Positions 44,095-52,686 of a stretch of DNA of 64,000 nucleotides are shown here, in pieces. Both the position numbers and the translations under genes were made by a program. Within the stretch, counting starts at the first letter, position 1; each line of letters opens with the position of its first letter. This DNA comes from Natronomonas moolapensis 8.8.11. Its GTDB lineage: Archaea > Halobacteriota > Halobacteria > Halobacteriales > Haloarculaceae. Where the stretch lies: positions 1,612,001 to 1,676,000 of the forward strand of contig NC_020388.1 in assembly GCF_000591055.1 (NCBI RefSeq). Reading direction: 5' to 3'. Below the pieces are notes generated by a model. The model saw only the letters and a list, made by a program, of their open reading frames with translations. It was not told the DNA's origin and made no database searches.

Positions 44095-44352
44095 CTGACG
44101 GGCACACGAGGTTTCTCTGGCGATGATATCGTCAAAGTACTGTGTAACGTCGGCGGGTACAAATGGATCCGCACGACTGGCAGTCACATGATTCTGAAGT
44201 GGATACCTCCAGAAGATCACGATACTGAGCCTCGAACGGTCTCTGTTCCCCGGAAGGATCGTATCCGGGTTGGTACTTTGCGGAAGATTGCGGAGCAAGC
44301 TGGTGCAGACGAGTTTGACGACTTCTGTAGGTGGATTGATCGCAACCGCTGA
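44095..44352 (+). CDS. hicA: HicA-type mRNA interferase without a standard start codon
   Basis: The frame ending at TGA 44350-44352 encodes a clear HicA: G-F-S-G-D-D-I-V-K-V-L, then Y-K-W-I-R-T-T-G-S-H-M-I-L-K-W with the catalytic His, then T-V-S-V-P and G-T-L-R-K-I-A-E-Q-A-G. HicA is a double-stranded-RNA-binding-fold toxin that cleaves mRNA. No ATG, GTG or TTG lies in this frame at its beginning. The only candidates are CTG 44095 or a start inside hicB. The gene may use a rare start coupled to hicB termination, or the start may have been lost by mutation. It is about 85 aa, normal for HicA. Confidence 0.75.
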   Translation: MTGTRGFSGDDIVKVLCNVGGYKWIRTTGSHMILKWIPPEDHDTEPRTVSVPRKDRIRVGTLRKIAEQAGADEFDDFCRWIDRNR

Positions 44353-44756
44353 GACGCCCTGTTTTGCTGGCACTACCTGTTCCGGTTAGACACGCCCCAG
44401 TCCGAATAAAGAGGAACAGCACAACCTCGGAGGCACAGTTTGGAGCGGACGAGACGGTCGCTCAGGTCACCGATCCAAACACACCACTCGGTGAAGCGGG
44501 AAATGAGGGTCGACACAATCATGATTCTCCCGCTTCAACGACTTTGATCTCACGACGTGATCCACTGCCCGCTAGTGATTAAACACAGGCCTATCAGGAG
44601 ATCCGCAACCTCGCCCGCGGCCCTCAACGGTTGGCCGGAGCCTTCCATCGGCATCTGCTATCGTTATACAGCGGCTGCGCCGCACACACGTTCTGACCGC
44701 CTACCGGCTGCGAAAAAAGTAGATCCCTGGACGGCGTAATCATTTTGCCGCTAGAC
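44353..44756. other. Intergenic region
   Basis: About 400 nt, no convincing gene. A 72-codon plus-strand frame from 44364 has no recognisable motif. Confidence 0.4.
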
Positions 44757-44758
44757 GT

Positions 44759-44818
44759 GGTTTAGTCTGTTAACAACATTTTATATATGGTTTAGTCGGC
44801 TAACAGCGTTTCCATATA
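44759..44818. promoter_or_regulatory. Duplicated operator, two 30-bp units
   Basis: GGTTTAGTCTGTTAACAAC (44759-44777) and GGTTTAGTCGGCTAACAGC (44789-44807) are direct repeats exactly 30 bp apart, each followed by an AT-rich TATATAT-type stretch. The core TTAGTCGGCTAA is close to a palindrome. A TetR-like repressor or an activator dimer is the likely ligand. The next TATA (CCTTTTATCC, 44823-44832) serves the genes downstream. Confidence 0.65.
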
Positions 44819-44868
44819 TGAACCTTTTATCCATAATCATTAACTATGAGGAGGCATACCATACATTG

Positions 44869-44961
44869 ATGTCCGGTAATGACCCAACCGACCGGCCCGA
44901 ACCGCAATCGGTACTGACACTTGCTGTGGCGACCACCGCAACGGAGAAGATGGACCAATGA
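44869..44961 (+). CDS. Small ORF coupled to the monooxygenase gene
   Basis: A 30-codon peptide (M-S-G-N-D-P-T-D-R-P-E) starts at ATG 44869, about 15 nt after a GAGGAGG ribosome-binding-like motif. It ends in a TGA overlapping the monooxygenase ATG (ATGA). An even shorter frame (M-R-R-H-T-I-H) precedes and overlaps it as TGATG. The overlaps point to a translated leader that controls re-initiation at the enzyme gene. It has no known family. Confidence 0.45.
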   Translation: MSGNDPTDRPEPQSVLTLAVATTATEKMDQ

Positions 44962-46796
44962 GCTCGATAGAGCAGACGTCCGAACAGCTCGCCGATGCTG
45001 ATGTCGACCATGCGACTGAGACAGCACAGGCGTTTCTAGAGGAGTTTGAAGATGCGATGCTCCGAGAGGATGCCGCCGCTGCGGCGGAGATGTTCTGTCC
45101 GACGAGTTACTGGCGCGATCTAGTCGCGTTCACCTGGAACATCAAGACGGTAGAGAATCCCAGTGGCGTCGAGGACATGCTTGAGGAGACACTCGCGCAC
45201 ATCGGTCCGTCGACCTTCAAGCTTACCGAGCCCGCGGAGGAGGAGGACGGGATCATCACCGCCTGGTTCACCTTCGAGACCGAGGTGGGTCGTGGTGAGG
45301 GTGTCGTCCGGCTGAAAGATGGCGGTGCGTGGACCTTCCTAACCGCACTGACGGAGCTGAAGGGGTATGAGGAGCCTAAGGGTAGAAACCGACTGAAGGG
45401 TACAGAGCAGGTTGCGGACCAAGAGCGCAATCCGTGGACAAATCTCCGTGAGGAGGAACTGGAGAACCTGGGGTACACCGAGCAGCCACACACCGTGATC
45501 ATCGGCGGGGGACAGGGTGGCATCGCGCTCGGTGCACGGCTCCGCCAGCTCGGCGTGCCTACAATCATCGTCGAAAAGAACGACCGGCCAGGAGACTCTT
45601 GGCGCAACCGGTATAAGGGGCTCGCGCTGCACGACCCTGTCTGGTACGACCACCTCCCGTACATCAAGTTCCCCGACAACTGGCCAGTGTTCTCACCGAA
45701 GGACAAGCTCGGTGATTGGCTGGAAATGTACACGCGGGTGATGGAGCTGAACTACTGGTCGAAGACCGAGGCTACAAATGCACGGTACGACGAGGAGGCG
45801 GGCACTTGGGAAATCGAGGTCAACCGCGACGGTGAGGAGCTCGTGCTGCGCCCACAGGAGCTCGTGATGGCGACGGGCATGAGCGGCAAGCCCAACGTGC
45901 CCGACCTCTCCGGCGAAGAGCGCTTCAACGGCGAGGTGCACCACTCATCCGAGCACCCCGGTCCCGACGAGAAGTATGAGGGCAAGTCCGTTGTAGTGGT
46001 GGGCTCGAACAACTCAGCCCACGACATCTGTGAGGGGCTCTGGGAGGTTGGCGCAGACGTGACGATGGTGCAGCGGTCATCGACGTGCGTCATCAAGACG
46101 GAGTCAATACTGGAGCATGGACTCGGTGATCTGTACTCCGAGCGGGCCGTCGAGAACGGCATCGACACCCACCGGGCGGACATGATCTTCGCATCCGTCC
46201 CGTACCGCATCATGAATGAGTTCGAGAAACCCAAATACGACAAAATCAGGGAAATCGACTCCGAGTTCTACGATGCACTCGAGGACGCCGGCTTCTGGAC
46301 CGACTTTGGTCCCGACGAATCGGGGTTGTTCATGAAGTACCTCCGCCGTGGCTCGGGCTACTACATCGACACCGGCGCCAGTCAGCTCATTATCGACGGA
46401 GAGATCGATATGGCCCATGGGCAGGTGACCGAGTTCACCGAGGATGCGATCCTGCTGGAAGATGGCACCGAGCTCCCGGCCAACCTTGTCGTGTGCGCTA
46501 CGGGGTTCGGTTCGATGAACCACTGGGTGGCTGACCTGATAGATGAGGAGACGGCACGGCAGGCGGGGAAGGTCTGGGGGGTCGGTTCAGACACGCCTAA
46601 AGACCCCGGACCGTGGGAGGGCGAGCAGCGCAACATGTGGAAGCCGACGCAGGTGGAGCATCTGTGGTTCCACGGTGGCAACCTGCACCAGTCACGCCAC
46701 TACTCGCTGTATCTGGGGCTGCAGCTGAAGGCACGCTATGAGGGGATCCCCACGCCGATGTACGGCAGGCAGGAGGTCCACCACGAGGGGATCTAG
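44958..46796 (+). CDS. NTF2-like domain fused to flavin-containing monooxygenase
   Basis: In this 612 aa protein, residues 1-140 are an NTF2/SnoaL-like domain (A-Q-A-F-L-E-E-F-E-D-A-M...E-M-F-C-P-T-S-Y-W-R-D-L). From about 175 there is a flavin monooxygenase with the FAD site G-G-G-Q-G-G-I-A-L-G-A-R, the NADP site G-S-N-N-S-A-H-D and the later motif V-V-C-A-T-G-F-G. It probably oxidises a small organic compound with NADPH and O2 (Baeyer-Villiger or N/S-oxygenation). Proteins of this NTF2-FMO layout are common in bacteria and fungi but unusual in haloarchaea, so transfer is likely. Expression seems controlled by the duplicated operator and the leader ORF. Confidence 0.85.
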   Translation: MSSIEQTSEQLADADVDHATETAQAFLEEFEDAMLREDAAAAAEMFCPTSYWRDLVAFTWNIKTVENPSGVEDMLEETLAHIGPSTFKLTEPAEEEDGIITAWFTFETEVGRGEGVVRLKDGGAWTFLTALTELKGYEEPKGRNRLKGTEQVADQERNPWTNLREEELENLGYTEQPHTVIIGGGQGGIALGARLRQLGVPTIIVEKNDRPGDSWRNRYKGLALHDPVWYDHLPYIKFPDNWPVFSPKDKLGDWLEMYTRVMELNYWSKTEATNARYDEEAGTWEIEVNRDGEELVLRPQELVMATGMSGKPNVPDLSGEERFNGEVHHSSEHPGPDEKYEGKSVVVVGSNNSAHDICEGLWEVGADVTMVQRSSTCVIKTESILEHGLGDLYSERAVENGIDTHRADMIFASVPYRIMNEFEKPKYDKIREIDSEFYDALEDAGFWTDFGPDESGLFMKYLRRGSGYYIDTGASQLIIDGEIDMAHGQVTEFTEDAILLEDGTELPANLVVCATGFGSMNHWVADLIDEETARQAGKVWGVGSDTPKDPGPWEGEQRNMWKPTQVEHLWFHGGNLHQSRHYSLYLGLQLKARYEGIPTPMYGRQEVHHEGI

Positions 46797-47017
46797 CGAC
46801 CGCTCTCTCAGAAACGGTCGTCTAGCAGGCGATCCTCCTTCGGCGGTAGGATGGCTGGTCGGCATCACCTCAGGTGGTACTCCCCGTCCGCACTCACCGG
46901 TCGAGCTGCGCTGCAGGTGGTGTGTTGGCTTGTTTCGCCGCATAGTGGCAACGGTCTCAGACGCTCTTAGTACAATATTCCGTCAGATTGACCCGGAAAT
47001 GGACGCCATCTGGCGAT
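46797..47017. other. Intergenic region
   Basis: About 220 nt; nothing recognised. Borders a transposase remnant. Confidence 0.4.
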
Positions 47018-47245
47018 ATGGCATCGCTCAGACGGCTGGCGTGGATGTGCCGAGACTTTGCCAAACAGCACGTTGACGATCCGGACGTACCCGCCGCGCC
47101 GGACGGCGCGGACGGGTACGTCGAGTGGGTACAGATTGCGTTGATTCTGTACCGAGGCGAGCTCAAAAAGAGTCTCCGCGAGACGGAAGAGTATTTAACG
47201 AGATGCCCGGCGTTCTCGCCGTGTTTGATCTCGACGACATCTCCG
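47018..47245 (+). pseudogene. Frameshifted N-terminal remnant of an IS5-family transposase
   Basis: The frame from ATG 47018 reads L-A-W-M-C-R-D-F-A-K-Q-H-V-D-D-P-D-V-P-A and continues L-Y-R-G-E-L-K-K-S-L-R-E-T-E-E-Y. The line then continues in another frame as F-N-E-M-P-G-V-L-A-V-F-D-L-D-D. This is the conserved N-terminus of haloarchaeal IS5-type transposases, broken by a frameshift near 47197. The rest of the element, with the catalytic domain, is missing. Confidence 0.8.
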
Positions 47246-47302
47246 TTGTTCCCAGACCCTCAGCCGAGGTATTGAACGAACGACAACGACTCGACTACAG
47301 AG

Positions 47303-49039
47303 TTACCCAGCGGCTGACGCCGTTCCGTTATTCCGCACTCGCTCGTCGTCAGGGCCGACGATAGTCGTCCCCTGACCGGGCTCGACCGGGATCCGTTCGA
47401 CCACGTCCCCGTTTTCGTCGGTAACGAGCACGTAGTAGATGGCATTGGCGGTCCCCTCGCCGTCCTCGATGGGCTCGAGGTTCTCGTCCATCACCTCGCC
47501 GGCGACGAACGACCGGACGGCCTCGTCGTCGCGTATCTCGACTGTCCGACCTGTGTCGGCGTTGACGAAGACGTTCCGCGTCACGTCGGTAAAGTCGGTC
47601 GGCGAGACCTTGATGTGCCACCACAGGCTCCCGTCGATCGTGACCGGAACCGGTTCGGTGACGACGAAGTTCTGCCCCCAGTTCGTCCGCGAGTCGGCCG
47701 AGCGGGCGATGCCCATCGCGCGCTCGGGGCCGGTCAGCGTCTCGTCGCCGGTCCCGAAGAAGGTGTACTCGCCCGTCTCGGCGTCGGCGAACCACACCTC
47801 GTCGAGGCCGCGGGTGTCCTCGCCGTGCGGCTCCATCGCGGTCACGTACGACATCCGTTCGCCTTCGAGGTCGATGACGAACGGCTGGGCGTTGTCGGCC
47901 TCCGAGGGGAGCCTTGCGACCTCGATTTCTCCCTCGTGTGCGCCGACAGTCGGGAGCTGATTGATGATGCCGTTTCGGTAGCCGAGCGAGCCCATCTCGG
48001 CGCGCGTGAGCGTCATCGGGTAGAGCCGCTGGCCCTCCAAGATCGGCTCGGAGCGAGCCTCTTCGGGCGTGAGATGGTCGATCCGCCCGTCGGGGTGGAC
48101 CAAGGCCCCGCCGTCCCACGTCGGCGTCGTATGCGGGAACGGCGTCAGGTGCCACTCGTGGCCCGTCTTCGGGTAGTACATGTAGGGCTGCCCGTCGTGG
48201 CTGAACTCGACGGCGTCGTCGTCGTACTTCGTGATGTAGTCGGACGTCTTGAGGTTCCAATCCGCCGAGCGGTGGAGTAGCATCCCTTCGCCGTAGGTGA
48301 AGTCCTCTTCGTAGACCTGGATCTGTCTGTCGTCCATGCGGGTCATGTCGGTAACGAGCACCCCGCGTTGGTTCTCGATCAGGGTGTTGCGGAACCCGTC
48401 CGGTTGGATCGCGTACGACCACGCCAGCGAGCCGTCCTCCTTTCGGGCGATATCGCTCGTCCCGAGGCGGTGTTGGCGGTAGGAGACGGAGCCACGCGTC
48501 GTGATGTCCGCCACCTGCCGGGGGACGACACGCGGGTTCTCGGGGTTCGCCTGCGGGAACGTCTCGACTTGGGTCGCATCGTCCATCGTCGTCTGGGCGA
48601 GCGTCCGCTGTTCGAGCATTCCCGCGGGCACGCTGACCAGCACGGAGAGTACCGCGAACACGCCGACAGCGGTGACGAACAGCCGAAGCTTCCGTCCCGG
48701 AGAACCCTGCAGTTCCAACAGCACGTCGACCGGACTATCGGCCTCCCGGAGCACGCGCCCGAGCGGGCGGTCCGCATCGCCCGTGTCGAAGGGTGGGAGA
48801 AACCACAGCACGAGTGCCGCGATGATCGACCCGCCGCCGAACACCGTCAGCCCGGGCGAATAAAGGACACCGTAGACGAACCCGTGCCAGAGCGGGCGGG
48901 TGAGGTACCACAGCAGGACGACGATACCGACGCCGAGCAGTCGGGTCGCGGCGTGGATCGCGAGCGACCGACCGTCCGGCCCGCCTCCGGAGGAACCCGA
49001 CGAATCGCCGTCGCGGGTGGAGGGGCTTTCGTTTGCCAT
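47303..49039 (-). CDS. Conserved haloarchaeal membrane protein, function unknown
   Basis: In this 578 aa protein, three hydrophobic segments occupy residues 28-145 or so (L-L-G-V-G-I-V-V-L-L-W-Y-L, then F-G-G-G-S-I-I-A-A-L-V-L-W-F, then L-F-V-T-A-V-G-V-F-A-V-L). A large extracytoplasmic region of about 430 residues follows, beta-rich with many tyrosines and tryptophans. It has repeated P-x-x-Y/F-x-V-D type strands late in the sequence (F-T-D-V-T-R-N-V-F-V-N-A-D-T-G). I do not recognise the family. Codon use is typical of the core genome, and the start M-A-N-E-S-P is well placed. Confidence 0.8.
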   Translation of the reverse strand: MANESPSTRDGDSSGSSGGGPDGRSLAIHAATRLLGVGIVVLLWYLTRPLWHGFVYGVLYSPGLTVFGGGSIIAALVLWFLPPFDTGDADRPLGRVLREADSPVDVLLELQGSPGRKLRLFVTAVGVFAVLSVLVSVPAGMLEQRTLAQTTMDDATQVETFPQANPENPRVVPRQVADITTRGSVSYRQHRLGTSDIARKEDGSLAWSYAIQPDGFRNTLIENQRGVLVTDMTRMDDRQIQVYEEDFTYGEGMLLHRSADWNLKTSDYITKYDDDAVEFSHDGQPYMYYPKTGHEWHLTPFPHTTPTWDGGALVHPDGRIDHLTPEEARSEPILEGQRLYPMTLTRAEMGSLGYRNGIINQLPTVGAHEGEIEVARLPSEADNAQPFVIDLEGERMSYVTAMEPHGEDTRGLDEVWFADAETGEYTFFGTGDETLTGPERAMGIARSADSRTNWGQNFVVTEPVPVTIDGSLWWHIKVSPTDFTDVTRNVFVNADTGRTVEIRDDEAVRSFVAGEVMDENLEPIEDGEGTANAIYYVLVTDENGDVVERIPVEPGQGTTIVGPDDERVRNNGTASAAG

Positions 49040-49217
49040 AGCCGGAATAGGACGCGACGGCGGATAAAAACGCCGACGGCCGACGGGGGTCCCAGCGGCG
49101 AGAGCGGAACACGGACGGCGAGTGCGGGACGTCGCCGACGGGGACGGGTGGCCGATGCCGAACCCTTACGGTTTAATCGCCCCGCCCCGTACGGGCGGAC
49201 AAGATCCGACAAAAAAC

Positions 49218-49754
49218 ATGATCGGAACACTGTTTTCCATACTCGGTGGGGGGCTCGAAGCGCTGGTCGAATCGGCGACCGGCTGGGTGGGGATGGGAGT
49301 CGTTTTCCTGTACTCGTTTCTCATCGCGTTCGTTCTCCCCGGACCGAGCGAGGTCGTGTTGCTCGCCCCGATCGATCTCGGCGCCTCGCCGGCCGGGAAC
49401 CTCCTGAGCATCATGTTGGTGAGCGCGACCGGAAAGGCCGCTGGCAGCGTGTTCGCCTTCCACATCGGCCAGGAGGCAAAACAGGCCGGCCCGGTCGTCC
49501 GCTGGCTGCGGCGCTCGCGGTTCGACGTCCTCGAGTGGTCCGAGCGGCGATCGGTGCAGTTGGCTCAACGCTATGGCTACGGCGGCCTCGCGGTCGCGCT
49601 GTCGGTTCCGTTTTTTCCCGACACGATCTCGATCTACGCGTTCGCCATCCTCGAGACCGACTACGTCAAATTCGCCGTCGCGACGTTCCTGGGGAGCTTG
49701 GGTCGTCTCGCGGTCACGGTCGGCCTCTTCGGCGGCCTCGTGACGGTGTTTTGA
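49218..49754 (+). CDS. VTT/DedA-like (YqaA-type) membrane protein
   Basis: This is a 178 aa protein from ATG 49218; an upstream extension to 49122 is unlikely. There are four or five membrane segments, with an N-terminal re-entrant-like loop containing S-F-L-I-A-F-V-L-P-G-P-S-E-V-V-L-L and a central A-K-Q-A-G-P-V-V-R-W-L. V-A-L-S-V-P-F-F-P-D-T corresponds to the conserved proline-rich helix of SNARE-associated (VTT) proteins. Bacterial relatives act as lipid scramblases or flippases; the role here is inferred. Confidence 0.7.
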   Translation: MIGTLFSILGGGLEALVESATGWVGMGVVFLYSFLIAFVLPGPSEVVLLAPIDLGASPAGNLLSIMLVSATGKAAGSVFAFHIGQEAKQAGPVVRWLRRSRFDVLEWSERRSVQLAQRYGYGGLAVALSVPFFPDTISIYAFAILETDYVKFAVATFLGSLGRLAVTVGLFGGLVTVF

Positions 49755-49828
49755 GGCCTCCGGCGGTAGCTCACAGCGCAGTATGAGCCATCCCCGTAGT
49801 TATCTTCTGGCCGCACCGGGACCGACAC

Positions 49829-50602
49829 ATGACCCTCCAGCTCGGGCGGGCGATCGGTGACGGAATCAAGCGAGTACTCACGCCGACCGGCGGGATCCTG
49901 TTCGCCGGGTTTCTCGTGCTTCAGTTGCTGACGCAAGCGTCGGTCAACACAGTGGCAACCAGCGTCTTTTCGGACGGACCGGCCGGCGAAATCGAAGCGG
50001 CCCTCGGAGTGACTCTTCCCGTCTCGGGGACTGTCGCCGGTGGCCTCTTCGTCGCGGCGGTCGTCCTCAGCTCCGCGTATTTCGTCGTCCTGTCGCGGGC
50101 GCTCACCCGGCCGCCGGGCGAACTGTCGAGCTTTCCGAGCGACCTCTATGTGGATCGGATGGGACGAGCCACGCTCTCGATGTTCGTCGGCGGACTCGTC
50201 GTCGGCCTCACCATCATGGTCGGGTTCGCGCTGTTGTTCGTTCCCGGGGTCTTCCTCGCGATCTGTTTCCTGTTTTTCACGTTCGCCGTCGGCGTCGAGG
50301 ACCGGGGCATCATCGGCGGGCTCAAACGGAGCTGGGGGCTGGCGCGTGGGCATCGATTGAAGCTCACGGTGCTCGTATTTTTCGCCGGCGCCGTCGGAGG
50401 CGTCAGTGGTATCGTCGGGACGCTCTTTGATCTCGCCGGGTCAGCGATCGTCGGGGAACTCGTCGTGAACACGATCAACAGTGTCCTGTTCGTGTTGTTG
50501 TACGGAATAATCGCCGCGGCTTACCTGCAACTGCAGGACGGCGGCCCACAGCGTCCCGGCGCGAGTGGGGGTCCCGACTCGCTCGACGGCATCGGGGGGT
50601 AG
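49829..50602 (+). CDS. DUF7847-type haloarchaeal membrane protein
   Basis: This 257 aa protein has about six membrane helices (residues 18-30, 63-90, 113-150, 170-200 and 205-225, with a gap at 90-110) and a C-terminal Gly/Pro-rich tail. The sequence resembles the family annotated as membrane domain of glycerophosphoryl diester phosphodiesterase/DUF975-like proteins in haloarchaea. There are no catalytic residues. It follows the VTT-type gene by 74 nt and may share its transcript. Function unknown. Confidence 0.7.
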   Translation: MTLQLGRAIGDGIKRVLTPTGGILFAGFLVLQLLTQASVNTVATSVFSDGPAGEIEAALGVTLPVSGTVAGGLFVAAVVLSSAYFVVLSRALTRPPGELSSFPSDLYVDRMGRATLSMFVGGLVVGLTIMVGFALLFVPGVFLAICFLFFTFAVGVEDRGIIGGLKRSWGLARGHRLKLTVLVFFAGAVGGVSGIVGTLFDLAGSAIVGELVVNTINSVLFVLLYGIIAAAYLQLQDGGPQRPGASGGPDSLDGIGG

Positions 50603-50723
50603 CCGGGGATCCCGTTCCGGCGGGTATCGAACCCGTCGGGACGCCGCCGTCCCTCGAACGGAGCGCCTCGTTCGTGACGAAATATATAAAAAATTTGATC
50701 ACCCCTGAACAAGACCCACGTGA
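50603..50723. other. Intergenic region with promoter
   Basis: AAATATATAAAAAATTT (about 50679-50695) is a strong TATA region for the small gene at 50724. A sequence at 50620-50640 has a T-loop-like hairpin on the minus strand but no tRNA shape. Confidence 0.5.
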
Positions 50724-50897
50724 ATGCCCTCCATCTTCGACAACCCGACCGTCCGCTACGGTGTAACCTTTTTTAATGCCGCGGTCGTCGCTGTCATCGC
50801 ATTCGCCCTCCTCGATGGCACGATCCGTTGGGTCGCACTCGGGATCGCCGCACTCGAAGTGATCGTCACCCCACAGATACTGAAACGCGTGGAGTGA
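50724..50897 (+). CDS. Small membrane protein, 57 aa
   Basis: This is a complete short gene with ATG 50724 and stop TGA 50895-50897, preceded by a strong AT-rich TATA region. The peptide M-P-S-I-F-D-N-P-T-V-R-Y-G is followed by two membrane helices (F-F-N-A-A-V-V-A-V-I-A-F-A-L-L and V-A-L-G-I-A-A-L-E-V-I-V) and a basic end (I-L-K-R-V-E). No homologue recognised. The promoter and the clean two-helix profile make it likely real. Confidence 0.65.
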   Translation: MPSIFDNPTVRYGVTFFNAAVVAVIAFALLDGTIRWVALGIAALEVIVTPQILKRVE

Positions 50898-51022
50898 TCG
50901 TCACGCTCTACGGCGACGCACGTCTCGTACACGATGCGCCGGGTGGCGTCACGGTGTTCGGGCGGCGAACGCCGCTCGGAGTCACGTTTATTGAACGCCG
51001 GGCCGACGGTGTACACACGGTA

Positions 51023-52603
51023 ATGTGTTCGTCTCCCGTCCAGAACAGGGCCATCGTTCCGTCACCGGATCCGCCGGACGGGGACGGTGGGTGCGTGGTG
51101 TGGCACTGCCGGCAACTGCGAACGACGGATCATCCGGCGTTGACGTACGCGGAACGGGAGTACGATCGCGTCCTGCCCCTCTTTATTTTTGACCCATCGT
51201 TCTACGGCGAGGACGGACTGGCGTGTGATGCACGCATCCGGTTCGTGCACGAGTCGGTGGCGGATCTCGCCGCGCAGTACGCCGACCGAAGCGGTGGGCT
51301 CACCCTGGCGTATGGTGATCCGATCGCGGTGTTGCGATCGTTTCGGGACGCCGGATGGGACATCGCTACGACTGCTGATCCGACCGGTCGGTATGGGCTT
51401 CGCCGCGACAACGCGGCGGCGGAGGCGTGTAACGTGACGTTCCTCGACGCTGACGGGCTGGTTCGGGGGACGGAACGCTCGCGCGAGAATTGGAGCGACC
51501 ACGTCGAGGCGTGGTTGACCGACGAGCAAGTCACGTGGGACGAAACCGCCGTCGAACTCGACCACATCGAAACCCCCGTGTCCGTCGAAGCCATCGAAGC
51601 GAGACACAGTGTCGATCCGGAGAAAACGATCGAGAGACGCGGGGGGACGGCAGCCGCGTGGGCGGCTGTCGAGTCGTTTGCGGATCGGCTGGCCGCGTAT
51701 CCGGGGCGCATTTCAGCGCCGAGCGACGCCCGGACCGGCACGAGCCAGCTCTCGCCGTATCTCCGATTCGGCTGCGTGTCGGTCAGACAGGTGTATCAGT
51801 TCATCGATGAGGACTGCCGTGACGGGCGAGCAAAGCAGATGTTCGTCTCGCGGCTCTACTGGAACAAACACTACAATCAGAAGCTCGCCGACTGGCCGGG
51901 GTGGATGGAGACGGCAGTCAATCCCGTGTTAGAGGAGTTCCATGCGGAGACGCACGATCCGGCGCTGGTCGCGGCGTGGAAACGCGGGGAAACCGGCTAC
52001 CCGATGGTCGACGCGTCGATGCGGTGTCTCGAGGAGACCGGCTGGTTGAATTTCCGAATGCGGGCGATGTGTGCGTCGTTTCTGTGCGATCTCTTACAAC
52101 AGCCCTGGAAGATCGGCGCGGACTGGTTTTATTACCACCTGCTGGACGCCGACCCCGCGATCAACTACACGCAGTTCCAGATCCAAGCCGGCGTCGACGG
52201 CACCAACATGATGCGGATCTACAACCCTCGGAAGCAAGTTTCCGACAACGATCCGGACGGTGCGTTCGTCACGAACTGGGTGCCCGAGTTGGCGGATCTC
52301 CCGACCGAGCACCTGCCGCGGCCGGAGAAGACGCCACTCCACGTCCAAGAGGACTGCGGCGTCTCGGTCGGTGACGACTACCCCTACCCGATAGTCGAGT
52401 ACGAGGCTGCCCGAAAGCGGATCCTGGACAAGTTCGCGGCCGTCGAATCGGAGGCCAAACGCGCTCTACGAGACCCCGAAGTGCGCCGTCGGGCCTCGCT
52501 GTCCCAGCGCGGTGGTGCCGACGACACCGACGCGGGAGCGACGAGCGAACCCCCGCCGGACGATTCCGGAAGCGAACAGTCCTCGCTCGCCCGCTTCGAG
52601 TGA
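51023..52603 (+). CDS. Photolyase/cryptochrome-family flavoprotein
   Basis: This 526 aa protein starts at ATG 51023 (M-C-S-S-P-V-Q-N-R). TTTATTGAAC (about 50984-50993) fits as its TATA, and the frame is open from 50828. It has an N-terminal Rossmann-like antenna domain (W-H-C-R-Q-L-R-T-T-D-H-P-A-L). The FAD domain contains S-Q-L-S-P-Y-L-R-F-G, W-K-R-G-E-T-G-Y-P-M-V-D-A-S-M-R, and N-F-R-M-R-A-M-C-A-S-F-L with W-F. The segment usually reading G-N-W-Q-W is here Y-T-Q-F-Q-I-Q-A-G-V-D-G-T-N-M-M-R-I-Y-N-P. This indicates a divergent subgroup with possibly different lesion specificity or a signalling role. It repairs UV damage with light, or acts as a photoreceptor. Confidence 0.9.
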   Translation: MCSSPVQNRAIVPSPDPPDGDGGCVVWHCRQLRTTDHPALTYAEREYDRVLPLFIFDPSFYGEDGLACDARIRFVHESVADLAAQYADRSGGLTLAYGDPIAVLRSFRDAGWDIATTADPTGRYGLRRDNAAAEACNVTFLDADGLVRGTERSRENWSDHVEAWLTDEQVTWDETAVELDHIETPVSVEAIEARHSVDPEKTIERRGGTAAAWAAVESFADRLAAYPGRISAPSDARTGTSQLSPYLRFGCVSVRQVYQFIDEDCRDGRAKQMFVSRLYWNKHYNQKLADWPGWMETAVNPVLEEFHAETHDPALVAAWKRGETGYPMVDASMRCLEETGWLNFRMRAMCASFLCDLLQQPWKIGADWFYYHLLDADPAINYTQFQIQAGVDGTNMMRIYNPRKQVSDNDPDGAFVTNWVPELADLPTEHLPRPEKTPLHVQEDCGVSVGDDYPYPIVEYEAARKRILDKFAAVESEAKRALRDPEVRRRASLSQRGGADDTDAGATSEPPPDDSGSEQSSLARFE

Positions 52604-52686
52604 ACGCAGGCGCGTTCTCGGTGCGTACTCGCTCCGCCGTCGATCGGTCACCGGTTCCGACTTTCGGGGTCCGTTTCCCCGCCGCA

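Noticed and set aside
43858-44373. 171-codon minus-strand frame across hicB/hicA
   Set aside because: Antisense shadow; the plus strand encodes recognisable HicB and HicA.
50612-50660. tRNA-like T-loop (GGGTTCGATACCC) on the minus strand
   Set aside because: No acceptor, D or anticodon arm can be formed around it and no CCA-side pairing exists.
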